Shown: piece by piece, positions 23,556-33,805 of the stretch
Layout of the letters: the number at the start of each line of letters is the position of its first letter
Position numbering within the stretch: the stretch's first letter is position 1
Notes under the pieces: generated by a model
The model's database searches: none
Told to the model about the DNA's origin: nothing
The model's input: only the letters and a program-made list of their open reading frames with translations
NCBI GenBank assembly: GCA_028023455.1
Contig: JAQFVV010000142.1
Location: forward strand, 543,501-607,500
Direction: 5' to 3'
DNA length: 64,000 bases
Source: Epiperipatus broadwayi
Taxonomy: Eukaryota > Onychophora > Udeonychophora > Euonychophora > Peripatidae
Made by a program: the position numbers and the translations under genes

Positions 23556-23819
23556 TCTAAATTCATAATACAATCATACTGCAATTTTAGATGAATTGTA
23601 TCTGCCACAAACTGGGGCATGAATGTTATTACAAAAAAAACTTTTTTTTAGAGGCAGTGTAAGTTTTGATTCATTACAATATTAAAAAATTCAACCAATA
23701 AAAAACAAGCAGAAAAATTGTTAAAATATTTAAAATTCAATGGAATAATAGTAGATTAAAAAGACAATATAAAATTAATAGCTACTCAAATTAATTGAAT
23801 TTTAAAAAATTTCTAAATG

Positions 23820-25470
23820 TAGCTTACTTATGTCATATGATAAAGATGTACCAGATGATTTGAAGAATGCAGTATTAATATTAATATTTAAAAAAGGTGA
23901 TAAAGAAGATATTAGAAATTACAGACCTATCAGTCTTTTATCAGTTTTATACAAAATTTTTACTAAGATAATTACAACTCATCTACAGAAAACACTGGAT
24001 TTCCACCAACCAAGAGAACAGATTTAAAAGTGGTTTTAGTACAGTAGATCATATCCAGGTATTGAGAGAAGTTATAGAAAGGACAAATGAATATGAGTTG
24101 CCATTATGCTTAGGATTTGTAGATTATGAAAAGGCATTTGATTCTATAAACATTTCTTATTGATTAAAGCATTGGATCATCAAGGTGTAGATCCAGAATA
24201 TTGTCATATTTTAAAGAATATTTATACATTAAAGATCAGCCTTTCCAAGCTATTGTGTATGCGCTTTTTACAAGTGTTAATAATAAATGAATACTTTCAT
24301 TTTTAACACAAGATATAGTATTTATGAAAGAATAAAATAAATCCACTTATTCTTTCCAACCCAAATGCTTATAAATGGGCAAATCTTAAGTACTGAAAAT
24401 GAAAGCATAAGGATAGACCACTCACTTTAAATTACTGTTTAAAATGTCTGAATGAATGATGTTGACAAAATTATCTAGAATTTACTAAACATCACTCTTA
24501 AATGAAACTTAAACATATGTAAATAAGCATTTATAAAAATACAACAGCAACAATTAGATTACATAATAATAGTATGAAAATCAACATTAAAAAAGGTATA
24601 AGACAGGGTGACTTCAAATCTCCAAAACTTTTTACAGCAGTGCTGCAAAAAGTATTTTGTGGATTAAAATGGGAAGCTAAAGGAAAATGGAGATTATTTA
24701 AGTCATTTAGATTTTGTAGATGATGTAGTTGTTTTTGCAAATAATGCTTTAGAGCTACAGGAAATGTGAGAGTTATCAGATGAAAGTAGGAAAATAGGAC
24801 TAAAGATAAATGTTAAAAAGACTAAAGTAATGTTTAATAGATTTTCTCAAAATAAGAAAATAAAGATTGATTATGATGAGTTAGAAGAAGTTAACAGTTA
24901 CAAATACCCTTGGTCAGATTATTAATACAGATGGAAACATAATGGATGAAATTAATCATAGAATTAAACTTGGTTGGAGTGCTTTTGGTAAAAATAACTT
25001 GATACTAAAAGGAAATATGCCTATGTGTTTGAAAAGGATTTTTAATAAATGTGTTTTGCCAGTTCTTACTTATGAATCTGAGACTTGGACACTTAATAAA
25101 AGAGCAATACAGAGACTTCAGACCACTCAAAGAAGTATGGAGAGATGCATGTTGGGAGTAACAAGAAGAGATCGAAAACACAATGTATAGGTAAGAGAAC
25201 AAACAGGTTTTACTGACCTCATTGAAAAAATTAAAAGACTGAAGTGGGGTTGGGCTGGACATATTCCTAGAAGAGATGATAATAGATGGACAATTGAAAT
25301 TTTGAACTGGGTTCCAAGAGATTGTAAAAGACCCAGAAAAAGACCACATGTGAGATGGATGGATGAAATAAGAAAAGTATGCAGGGGTGATGTGGAAAAG
25401 ATAAGCTAAAGATAGGAAAAGATGGATTGAACTTGGAGAAACCTTCATCCTGCAGTGGATTGATAATGGT
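23820..25470 (+). pseudogene. LINE (family L) RT to 3' end, best copy
   Basis: Best copy of the RTE-like LINE. 23830-24027 encodes VPDDLKNAVLILIFKKGDKEDIRNYRPISLLSVLYK, the start of the RT. After a frameshift near 24023 come GFSTVDHIQVL and FVDYEKAFDSINI (palm motif A region). An unrelated piece of about 300 bp interrupts at 24227. The frame then continues with KKGIRQGDFKSPKLFTAV (motif B region) and LDFVDDVVVFANN (catalytic box as FVDD). 24942-25190 gives the typical C-terminal segment with YESETWTLNKR, followed by GWAGHIPRRDDNRWT and RPHVRWMDEIRK in another frame to about 25460. No endonuclease domain remains, so the copy is 5'-truncated and dead. The long minus-strand frame at 25005-25649 is antisense here and belongs to PLE-B only above 25480. 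Confidence 0.85.
24227..24528. mobile_element. Unclassified 302-bp insertion in the LINE
   Basis: The LINE reads ...LKNIY up to 24226 and continues as KNTTATI from 24536. The intervening 302 bp do not fit the LINE and are flanked by ATTTATA at 24220-24226 and 24529-24535, a probable 7-bp target duplication. No terminal inverted repeat, A-tail or pol III box is obvious. Family unknown. Confidence 0.6.
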
Positions 25471-25479
25471 TTGTGATGA

Positions 25480-26745
25480 TGACTTATGTCATCATGCTTC
25501 TTGATGGCAATTTGATTTCTTGAGACTACCAATAGTTTTTCTGAATTCTTTTTCTGGAGTATGTCACATCTGGATAGTGTTTTGCTGTTTGAAAAATCTA
25601 TATTATTCCCAGATTCTATAGCATGGGAAGTGCAGAGAGTGATAAGCATTAATTTGCTGCATTAGCATATTCAACTATTCTAACAATGTTATGATTATTA
25701 CTCATATTCACAAAAAAGATTCCATAAACTTCATATGGAATTCTATAAACTCCATGGACTTCTAGAACAATAGGATATTAGACCTATACAGAATACAATG
25801 AGCTTTTTTATTAGTGGTATAAGTCCATTTTATATTACATTATTTGAGAATATATCCAGTATTGTATATAATTTTTTTTTATATAAGAAATGAAAACAGT
25901 AATAGTTGAAATTTTTCTTTGCTTGTTTTTATTATAACTATTTTGGGACTGAATTAAAGCTTTGTTTATGATTCCATTAGCATAATCATTAACTTATTAA
26001 TAAAATATTATTAATATGACATTTCTTTGTTTAAGCAACAATCTACCTTAAGGTTAACATTCCAGTTAAGAGAGTTTTGGCTAGAAGAAGATAGATAATG
26101 GTGAGTTGAAAATTGTAAATAAATATCTGTTTCTATGTGCACATTTTTGAAACAGAAAAAGATAACAAGATTATTCTGTTTTTTGATATCAAGTATATCA
26201 AGGAAGAGAAGATACCCATTAGCCATTGTTTCCATTATGAGTTCAATATAAACATGAATGTTATTTATGTGTAAAAAGAAATCATATTACTTATCTTTAC
26301 CATGTTTCTAAGCAACAGTGTCATCTATGTAACTGAACCAAATAAAAAACTTTAAAGGGACAGACTCTAAAGCACAATTTCTATATATTACATAAATACA
26401 TCAGCAATTATCCTTATTATGCGAAACAACATCGGAATTTCTGAAAATATTTTTATATTACTCACTATGGACAAATTAAATGTTCAAAAATCAATGTTTA
26501 GTTAAGGCAGTAATGTGATTGTAAATTACAATTCGTAAAGATTATTTGATCAGAATATTCGTAAATAAAGAAACAAAACATATATAGTTTTTATATATGA
26601 TTTTATTGATAGTATAGTGGGTTGTATTATTTCTGACAAATATTAATCTAAAGTATGAATAGAATATCCTCTTGCGTTAATTATGGGAAGAGGGATATCA
26701 ACTTTGTGTATTTTTGGGAGCCCATTATATATATATTGTTAAATT
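25480..26745 (-). pseudogene. PLE-B relic: RT and GIY-YIG, minus strand
   Basis: From high to low coordinates the minus strand reads, with stops and shifts: GLPKIHKVDIPLPIIN (about 26735-26680, the LPKxHKP block), IADVFM (near 26410, end of the GSPxSPxxADxFM block), YIDDTVA...HGKDK (near 26335-26290, catalytic box intact as YIDD), and 26235-26011 MANGYLLFLDILDIKKQNNLV...FSTHHYLSSSSQ, the LPFLDVL and HxxS region. Below that, HGVYRIP and a decayed endonuclease core lead to HAIESGNNIDFSNSKTLSRCD (25628-25560), matching the PLE-B copies at 53125-54530. It abuts the 3' end of the family-L LINE. Confidence 0.75.
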
Positions 26746-27525
26746 AAAATTTATTTTAAACAAACAATAAATATTTCCAATGTTAAAGTTAACATGTAAT
26801 AAAATATTTAATAGTTGAACCAAAACTGAAAGGCTTCATCTAAACACTAACATAGAATATATGAATAATTATATTTGAAGTCATAATAATATAATGAATA
26901 AAAAATTAAATAAATAAAGCGTATTCGTATTGTATACTAAACATATGTTTTAAAATAATAAATAAACATGATTTTAAATGTCAAATATTTAAATTGAATT
27001 TCTTTTTAAAATGTATCTTTTAGTTCTAAGAAAATATATATGAATGTAATTTTATTTTCTTTGTATAAAAGCAAAATGATATTAATATAAAAATAGTCTA
27101 TAGTATGACACTATTTTAGTAAAGCATATAATTTAGAATTTAAAACAATGCTTAATAAAGTATCACATCATACAAAATAATAAAATATAAATGTTGCATT
27201 TAATTTAATCACTATTAAACAATAAAAATAATTATTTTTAAACATGTAGATTTGATTATTTGTTACTATCAAAGACACTTTTTTTTTTTACAATTATCAA
27301 TTAAAATTTTTAGATGCATAATTTTTAATGTTTCTACCCAAATTTTTTATAAAAAAATCAAGACATACAAATTAAAGAGAGAAAGAATAAATAAAATAAT
27401 GATACCCTGAGTGCTTGAGAATTCATGAGTTATACAAGTACTTCTATGTCATTTCAACCATATGGTTTTTAAGTAATGAAGTAACAAGTAAAAAAAATCC
27501 AAATCACCCATATATATATATATAT

Positions 27526-27655
27526 CACCCCTTTACTGAAGTGAGCCATAAGCTCGAAACCAATTGGTCTGGAGGTAGGGTTAATGATAAAGATTTTAAA
27601 TTTTTTCTCTGTCTTATAAAAATAAAGCTTGTTTAGAGCTATTGGTAAGCTCCAT
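27526..27655 (+). mobile_element. Solo R1-like hammerhead unit
   Basis: A 130-bp single-ribozyme fragment flanked by (AT)n on both sides. After the ribozyme it ends with AAAGCTTGTTTAGAGCTATTGGTAAGCTC, matching the R1 tail (AAGCTTGTTTAGAGTTATTAGCACGCTC near 1458). The overlapping frames at 27415-27636 and 27469-27678 are repeat translations. Confidence 0.7.
27530..27575 (+). ncRNA. Hammerhead ribozyme motif, solo R1-like unit
   Basis: CCTTTA (stem I), CTGAAGT, GAGC-CATAA-GCTC (perfect 4-bp stem II), GAAA, CCAATTGG, TC, TGGAGG (stem I partner, six pairs with two wobbles). The fold is excellent and stem III is a palindrome. The core shows U instead of the invariant A at the last position of CUGANGA, which should strongly impair cleavage. 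Confidence 0.75.
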
Positions 27656-27732
27656 ATATATATATATATACAAATCAATATATATATATATATATCAAAA
27701 TACAGTAAAATTTACATAAATTATATTATTTT

Positions 27733-27785
27733 TAGAAGTACTTTCGACTATATATTTTGTAGTCTTTATCAACTATATAACATTG
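27733..27785 (-). ncRNA. Decayed hammerhead at the 3' end of PLE-C
   Basis: Minus strand: UUGAUAA (two transitions from CUGAUGA; 27772-27766), stem II GACUA...UAGUC (5 bp), GAAA (27745-27742), then GUACUUC containing the palindromic stem III AGUACU. Stem II, GAAA and stem III survive. The core is mutated, so it is inactive. Confidence 0.55.
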
Positions 27786-27829
27786 AATAATCAAAATGAG
27801 ACAACTTTTAACAATACCCATAGTTCAAT

Positions 27830-28678
27830 TCAGATTTCCCACAATTCTGTTATCTTAACATTTGATGACATGTGATTCATTAACATTTGATGATTTCTTG
27901 AAATCAACATAGCCTCTTTTATTTTTTTATTATGACAACATTCAATTTGAATAATTTTCATATTTTTATAATCAAATTTAAATCCATGTTGACAAAATTT
28001 ATTATGATCAAATATAACAGATGATGAAGGTTTATTTACATCTATTCCAGATTGTTTCTCTTTTTGAATTCTATTATATAAAAGCATATGCTCTTTTATT
28101 CTCTTCTCAAATGTACACTTAGATTCACTGATGTATTGTAAGCCACATCCACATATCAGTCTATATATAATAGAATTTTGATTAAACTTTGAATTTTGAA
28201 TTTTAGAGTTATTAAGTAATCTATTTATATTATTTGTTGAGAAAAAACCAATATGACACAAAACATTATAAATTTTCCTAATAAACTTGACCTGTTCATC
28301 TGATATAAATGACATTGAAATCTATTTCATTTTGGTATTATTTTTATTTTTAATTTTATTATATTGTTGATTCCTTTTAAATTTTTTAATAATATTAGTA
28401 ATAACATTTTTATAATAACCAATTTTCAACAAGTCATTAACAAATAAATGTACATTTTTTATTTTATCACTAGAATATTTGCACAAATTTTCATTTCGAA
28501 ATAAGAATGATTTCAATCCAGATAACTTATGACATATAGGTACATGTGATTTATATGGAATAAAACCTCTAATTTCAATTGGTTTAATTAACATAAGATA
28601 ATCCAAACTGTAATCATTACGTGTAACTTGAATATCCAAGAATTTTATGGAAATATATATATATATATACACACACAA
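27830..28678 (-). pseudogene. PLE-C relic: RT C terminus and GIY-YIG-like domain
   Basis: Two consecutive minus-strand frames of a third PLE lineage. 28678-28322 reads FLDIQVTRNDYSLDYLMLIKP and later KSHVPICHKLSGLKSFLFRN, the PLE block following the catalytic box (LPFLDV, KP, SxHP...K). 28315-27830 reads IIYRLICGCGLQYISESKCTFEKRIKEH, aligning with GVYxIxCxxCxxxYIGQTxxxxxxRxxEH, with the first G and the YIG glycine lost. It ends with KEAMLI. The upstream RT is missing: the frame runs out into an (AT)n/(AC)n tract at 28650-28675. Divergence from PLE-A and PLE-B is large. Confidence 0.7.
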
Positions 28679-28689
28679 AATAAAAGACC

Positions 28690-30900
28690 ATTTTAATAAA
28701 AAAAAATGGCCACTTTTTATGAAAATCTTTATAAATTATTGTTTGTGCAGATATCTGTCAGGATTGTAAATACTAAATTGTTTAAATTATTTTGATGGAT
28801 TGTGTAGCATGTACAACATATATTTTTTATTTATTAAGTGAAATTTTTAACGATGTGAACATTATTGAATGTTGATATATCATGTGAAAAATAATTACAT
28901 TAACTTTGAAATATATATTTGCAGAAGATCTAAAAATTAAAGCATTTTTGAGATTAGAATAAAACATTTAGGTAAAAGATATATGCTGCCATGATTTAGT
29001 CACTTTCTGTTTAGAGTTTTGATGAGCTTAACTGCTAAAATAAAATATTAAATGTAGTTTTGATTCAATTTTATGTTGTTGCATTTATTAAGAACAAACT
29101 AATTTTCTGCAAAATAATTATTTTTATTTGAAAACACTTGGTGTCAGATGCAAATGTAGGTTATTTTATGAAAATACCACAAAAAGTAACTTGGTTTATG
29201 TATTAAACTCTACAGATTTTTTTGTAATTAAAAATAGTTATCAATATCTAGTTATCTTACCAAAATTCATATTCAAAATTTCAATCAATAAACACATTTC
29301 TTATCTAACAATATAAATTCATTTGCAGATTAATATTATTTATAAACTGCATTACACAAATAATTAAATATTACCATAACTAAATTAATTTAAAATTTGT
29401 ATAGCTTTTAATACTATTAATTATGTATTTTTCTTAAAAATCTAGAGACCTAAGCTGCTGTATATATATGTTGTAAAGGGTAGCTTACAATGCACACATT
29501 CCTAAAAAGATCAAGCATATTTATTGAACTCAATCCATTTGGAATTTATATTAATAATGGGAAGATTATTTGTTTATTATTTATTACATATATACATATA
29601 ATGCACAATAGATTATTTTATTATAAAATAAAATACGATCAATATTTTACAAAGTAATATTGTATATATATATGAATTATTTGATTAAATAAACTGTAAT
29701 GTATATATATATATATATGTATTAATTTAAAAATGAATATTAATTTATAGTTAAATGATTTGGGGCTGGCCTGAAGTTAAGTTGTGGTGGGCACATGTGT
29801 GAAAATAAAACTGATTTTTTTTTTTTTTGTAATAAATGAAATGCATTTAAACAATACATATAAAAATCTACATGAATTTAAGCAATAGGTAGTTAAAAAT
29901 CTTAGCGTTCCTGGAAATCTACGTGTGAAATGTATAAAAACAAAAAACAGTTTACAAATCATTCTTCTTATTGTTATAGCACCAGTAACAAAAGACAGCA
30001 ATTAAAACTAAAATTTAGAACGCTAAAATGGAATTTTACTTTTTCTTTTAGTTAAATTATAAACATTTTAAAAATCAAATGATGTAACTAAAAGTTTACC
30101 AAATTCAGAGGAAAGAAAATGAAATAAGAAGTAAGAATAATTGATAAATTCTTAAATAATTAAATCGTGTTTTAAAAATTGTTGGAGAAAATTTGAATAT
30201 TTTAAATCTTTTCAAAAAGAATAATGAGAATTAAGTCTGCTGAAAATTGGAAAAGAAAAAAAAATGAAATAATTTTCTTAATATTGAAACAGTAAGGTCT
30301 GCTTTGCAGATCTTCGTTTCACCTTTTCTCACCTATTTCCTACCTCATACCTTAGTTTGAACCCCAATCTATCGTAGTGTGTCTGCAATATGCTTATATA
30401 CCAAAAATCCTGCCTAATTTTAAACCATGAGTACAATGCTCATATTATATATATATAAGTCATTCCCAAATAAATAAAAGATTATAGATTATGTATATGT
30501 TCACATAATTTTGATTTATTAAAAAGTAGGTTATATAAGTCGTAATTGCGCACACACTATGATAACATATCAAAATTATAAATTGTTAAAGTTATTTTGT
30601 TTGAATCTATTTACAAATATATTACCGTCGTAATATATTTTGATTTAAAATAAAATTCATTTAGTAAATATTCGGTTAGTAAATAGATTCAAATATTGCA
30701 ATTTAAAAAGTAAAATCATTTTCTTTAATTTAATAAAAGTTATTCCAAATATTTCTGTTTAAATAAATCAGGGACAATAGTTTAATTAGTTATTTTATAT
30801 AAGTTTATCTAAAAACAGCAGATGTCCACTTAAGGTTTTCTTTAATTAGTAAAAGTAATTTTTAATTAAATCTAGTTTGTAATCCGAATGTCGACAGGGA
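28690..30900. other. No recognised gene
   Basis: AT-rich sequence with small (AT)n runs near 29680 and 29703. Short open frames at 29128-29316 and 29777-30001 have no recognisable motif. Confidence 0.45.
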
Positions 30901-30964
30901 AATTAACAAAAGAAATTAATTAATGTTGAATTCCTTTAGACATTCAGATAGATTTAATTACAGC

Positions 30965-31165
30965 TCATAAGTCCGATATATTTTTGTAATGCTCCAGGGC
31001 AGTTCTATTGTTAATGTCTACTATAAAAAGAAAAGTTTTCTTTTGTTCTTGAGTTTTTCTTCTCATGTTTCTAAGAAAAATCATTCTGAGTTCTATTCTA
31101 GTAATTTGTAAATCTTGACATGCCAGAGTAGAGCATTTCTCTCTGGAATGGTCATCTGCTGCCAT
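30965..31165 (-). CDS. Unrecognised small open frame, 66 codons
   Basis: I do not recognise it. It begins MAADDHSREKCSTLACQ and has a mixed, fairly polar and basic composition (middle part with RNMRRKTQEQKK) rather than the F/I/Y/N-rich translation of random AT sequence. Its ATG sits in TCTATGGCA. It lies in a locally less AT-rich stretch. It could be a small gene, a single exon, or chance. No splice, promoter or homology evidence could be checked. Confidence 0.2.
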   Translation of the reverse strand: MAADDHSREKCSTLACQDLQITRIELRMIFLRNMRRKTQEQKKTFLFIVDINNRTALEHYKNISDL

Positions 31166-31169
31166 AGAC

Positions 31170-33060
31170 CATTCTAAGTTATCACACAGGGAACCCCGGA
31201 ACTGCTGCTACCAAAAATATGAACATTTCCAGATTTTGCTGCTAAATTATATAAAAACCTGCCGACCATCAATCTACCTAAATGCTTCTCCAGAGGTAAC
31301 CCTAAATTAACCCAAGAGCTCTTGTGATAACTAACATGCTATAGCTATTTAAAATTGTTTTTCTTATATTTCACATAACTTCATTATGTATTTCTTTAAC
31401 GTGTTTACTCAACATTTTGCTCTCTATCCTTGGGTTAAGATTTTTTATTTATAAAGCTTTCTTTTATTTTATTATGATAATGTGTGAGAATCATCTTTGA
31501 TCGAGTGAATTATTCCCTTTGTTGAAAATAAGACGCCACTATGAAGGCATATTTTAAATTTCTAAATAATTTTCCAATTTTATTATCTTGCAAATCACTC
31601 GTTCGAGGGTGATTCTATTCTTTAATATATAATATAATCACATAGTTTAAAATCAACATGTTATTGATTTTAATCTAATATGAGAGTATATGTGAGGTCA
31701 ATGATTAAATGTGCCCCCTAATGCATGATTGCGTATATAAATCTATACTTACTTTTCAAACCCGCAAGCATGCATTTTCCTATTTTAATTACCGTGTTCT
31801 ATTTTAATTATAAAGTTCATCATTGACGTCGAGAATGTGCAGACCCTTTTAAATGAATTTCGGGGAATTTGATTGGGCATTTCTCTTAATCCGAGTAAAA
31901 CCCATTCAGTATGTTTTTATATACACTAGTCTCATATTGCTGGTAAATGAATTGGTTGTTGAGACCGCTTTGTTTTATTTTTCCAAGGATTTTTTACACG
32001 GCAAAGTCCGTTCTTTTCGTATATTGCAAGTTTCCAGGCAGAGTGTGTTCCAAATGACACACCTGGGAATTAAATGCAATCGTCACACAGTCGCTAAGTT
32101 TTGGCTGTTTATAAAATACTTTCCTATGGGTTAGTGGTGAGATGCCCTCCGTAATTATTCCGGATCTTCAAAATTGTTTTATTTTATATTTATTTTACAA
32201 AGCATCTGTGACTTAAACGTGTCACACTCTGCAACTTTAATAAATTCATTATCAGAAATACTGACCTCCCAATGCAACTCTATTATTATTATTCTCAAAT
32301 AAATGCTTTGATCATATTCCCACTTTGTTGTTTAGTAAGCTTTTGTCCGTGCTATTCTCGAAATCAATAAATATTTTATAACACTTAATTTCAAATATTT
32401 TCTTAGACTTGTATAATTGTTCAAAGCACCTCGCATATGTTTCTATCTCATCAAGCACATTATCGTAATGCTATTAACCCAAGGAATAAAATACATCACT
32501 TTGTTTTAAAGTCTTTTTGTCAGTTGTGGGAATATAATGCCTACAATTATTTAATATGTATCCCTGTCTCATATAAGCAGACAGTGGCGTTATATATATA
32601 TAATTTATATGAATAAATTTTGTGAAATTATTTAAAACTAAATTTGATCTCTTATTTTATTTGATTCCTTTCACTGTCTCAGTCTATATATATATTTTCT
32701 GCATTTCTTTTGTAAATCCATAGATGTTAATTAGCCGCCCAAACTTCTTTTAGTATAGAGTCTTTTGTTCCTCCCTGACCACCAGGCACCGGTCAAAGGT
32801 CATACTAGTAGTGGCATCAGATGCGTTGTCATGTAGATGGTGCTGTGAAATTTGGGCTTTAGATTCGAACTTAGTATATCTAGAAGGCAACCCCTCTTAG
32901 AATGTTCAGTTTCGTGTCTGGGGTTTGAATTCTGCAGTGTGTTAGCAAGATAGACGATTCTGACTGTTACAATATATATTTAAAGCGCTTCAATACCATT
33001 CAATACAAATATATGATTATAATTATTAAATTGTACTTTAATATGAAAATGGGCTAGAGC
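31170..33060. other. Less AT-rich island without a recognised gene
   Basis: About 30.9-32.9 kb has visibly more G and C and more non-repetitive sequence than its surroundings. The open frame 31853-32134 (+, 93 codons, MNFGEFDWAFLL...) contains no domain that I recognise. The stretch could hold a host exon or conserved noncoding sequence, but nothing seen proves it. Confidence 0.35.
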
Positions 33061-33105
33061 AAAACATGCTATTGTATGTCATGGTATTTCCTACCAGCTG
33101 CATTA

Positions 33106-33107
<2 letters not shown>

Positions 33108-33165
<58 letters not shown>

Positions 33166-33171
33166 GATATA

Positions 33172-33227
<56 letters not shown>
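33108..33227. repeat. (CT)n-(AT)n compound microsatellite
   Basis: About 33 bases of CT dinucleotides are followed by about 85 bases of AT dinucleotides with a GATATATCTC interruption. Open frames here are artefacts of the repeat. Confidence 0.95.
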
Positions 33228-33228
<1 letters not shown>

Positions 33229-33805
33229 TTTATTGTAAACACACAAGAAGATACCTGCAGTCCAAAGTAAACAAGGATTGGAATACTTTATGGTGAATCA
33301 AATGAGGATCAAGCTGTTTACCATTAAACACAACTACAAAAGACACCATTGTACATATCTATCCTTGCTAAAGAAAATGATTTACTAAGTGAAACTGCTT
33401 TGAGGAACAACTTGCCTAACTATCAACTACTACTACTTCTATTATGATGATTTTGATGAACTTTGTTCCAATTACAATTTTTAATCAAAGAATCAATATT
33501 GTATATTTTTGTTTATTTATTATTTTTTTTTATTCACACTTTGATACTGAAGCCTCATTTTTTTGAGAATTAGCAAAGAAGAAAGGGGGGATTATTCACT
33601 TTGATATTTTTCTATTTTCATTGTAAATAAAATTTAGGTTAACCCACCTGCTTCACATCAGGTTATCCACATAAATATTGAGGTAAGATTCTCTAAATTT
33701 ATTTTCATAGGTTAAATTAAGTTTTATTTTATGATTAACCTTGTACATATATTTTCCAATATGTCTGACTAATCAACTAGTATCTGTCTCTATCATATAT
33801 ATATA

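Noticed and set aside
25005-25649. 214-codon minus-strand frame
   Set aside because: Its lower part is the antisense of the family-L LINE C terminus. Only the first part (above 25480) belongs to PLE-B, so it is a chance fusion of two relics.
33108-33296. Open frames over the CT/AT microsatellite
   Set aside because: Low-complexity dinucleotide translation (LSLSL/YIYIY).
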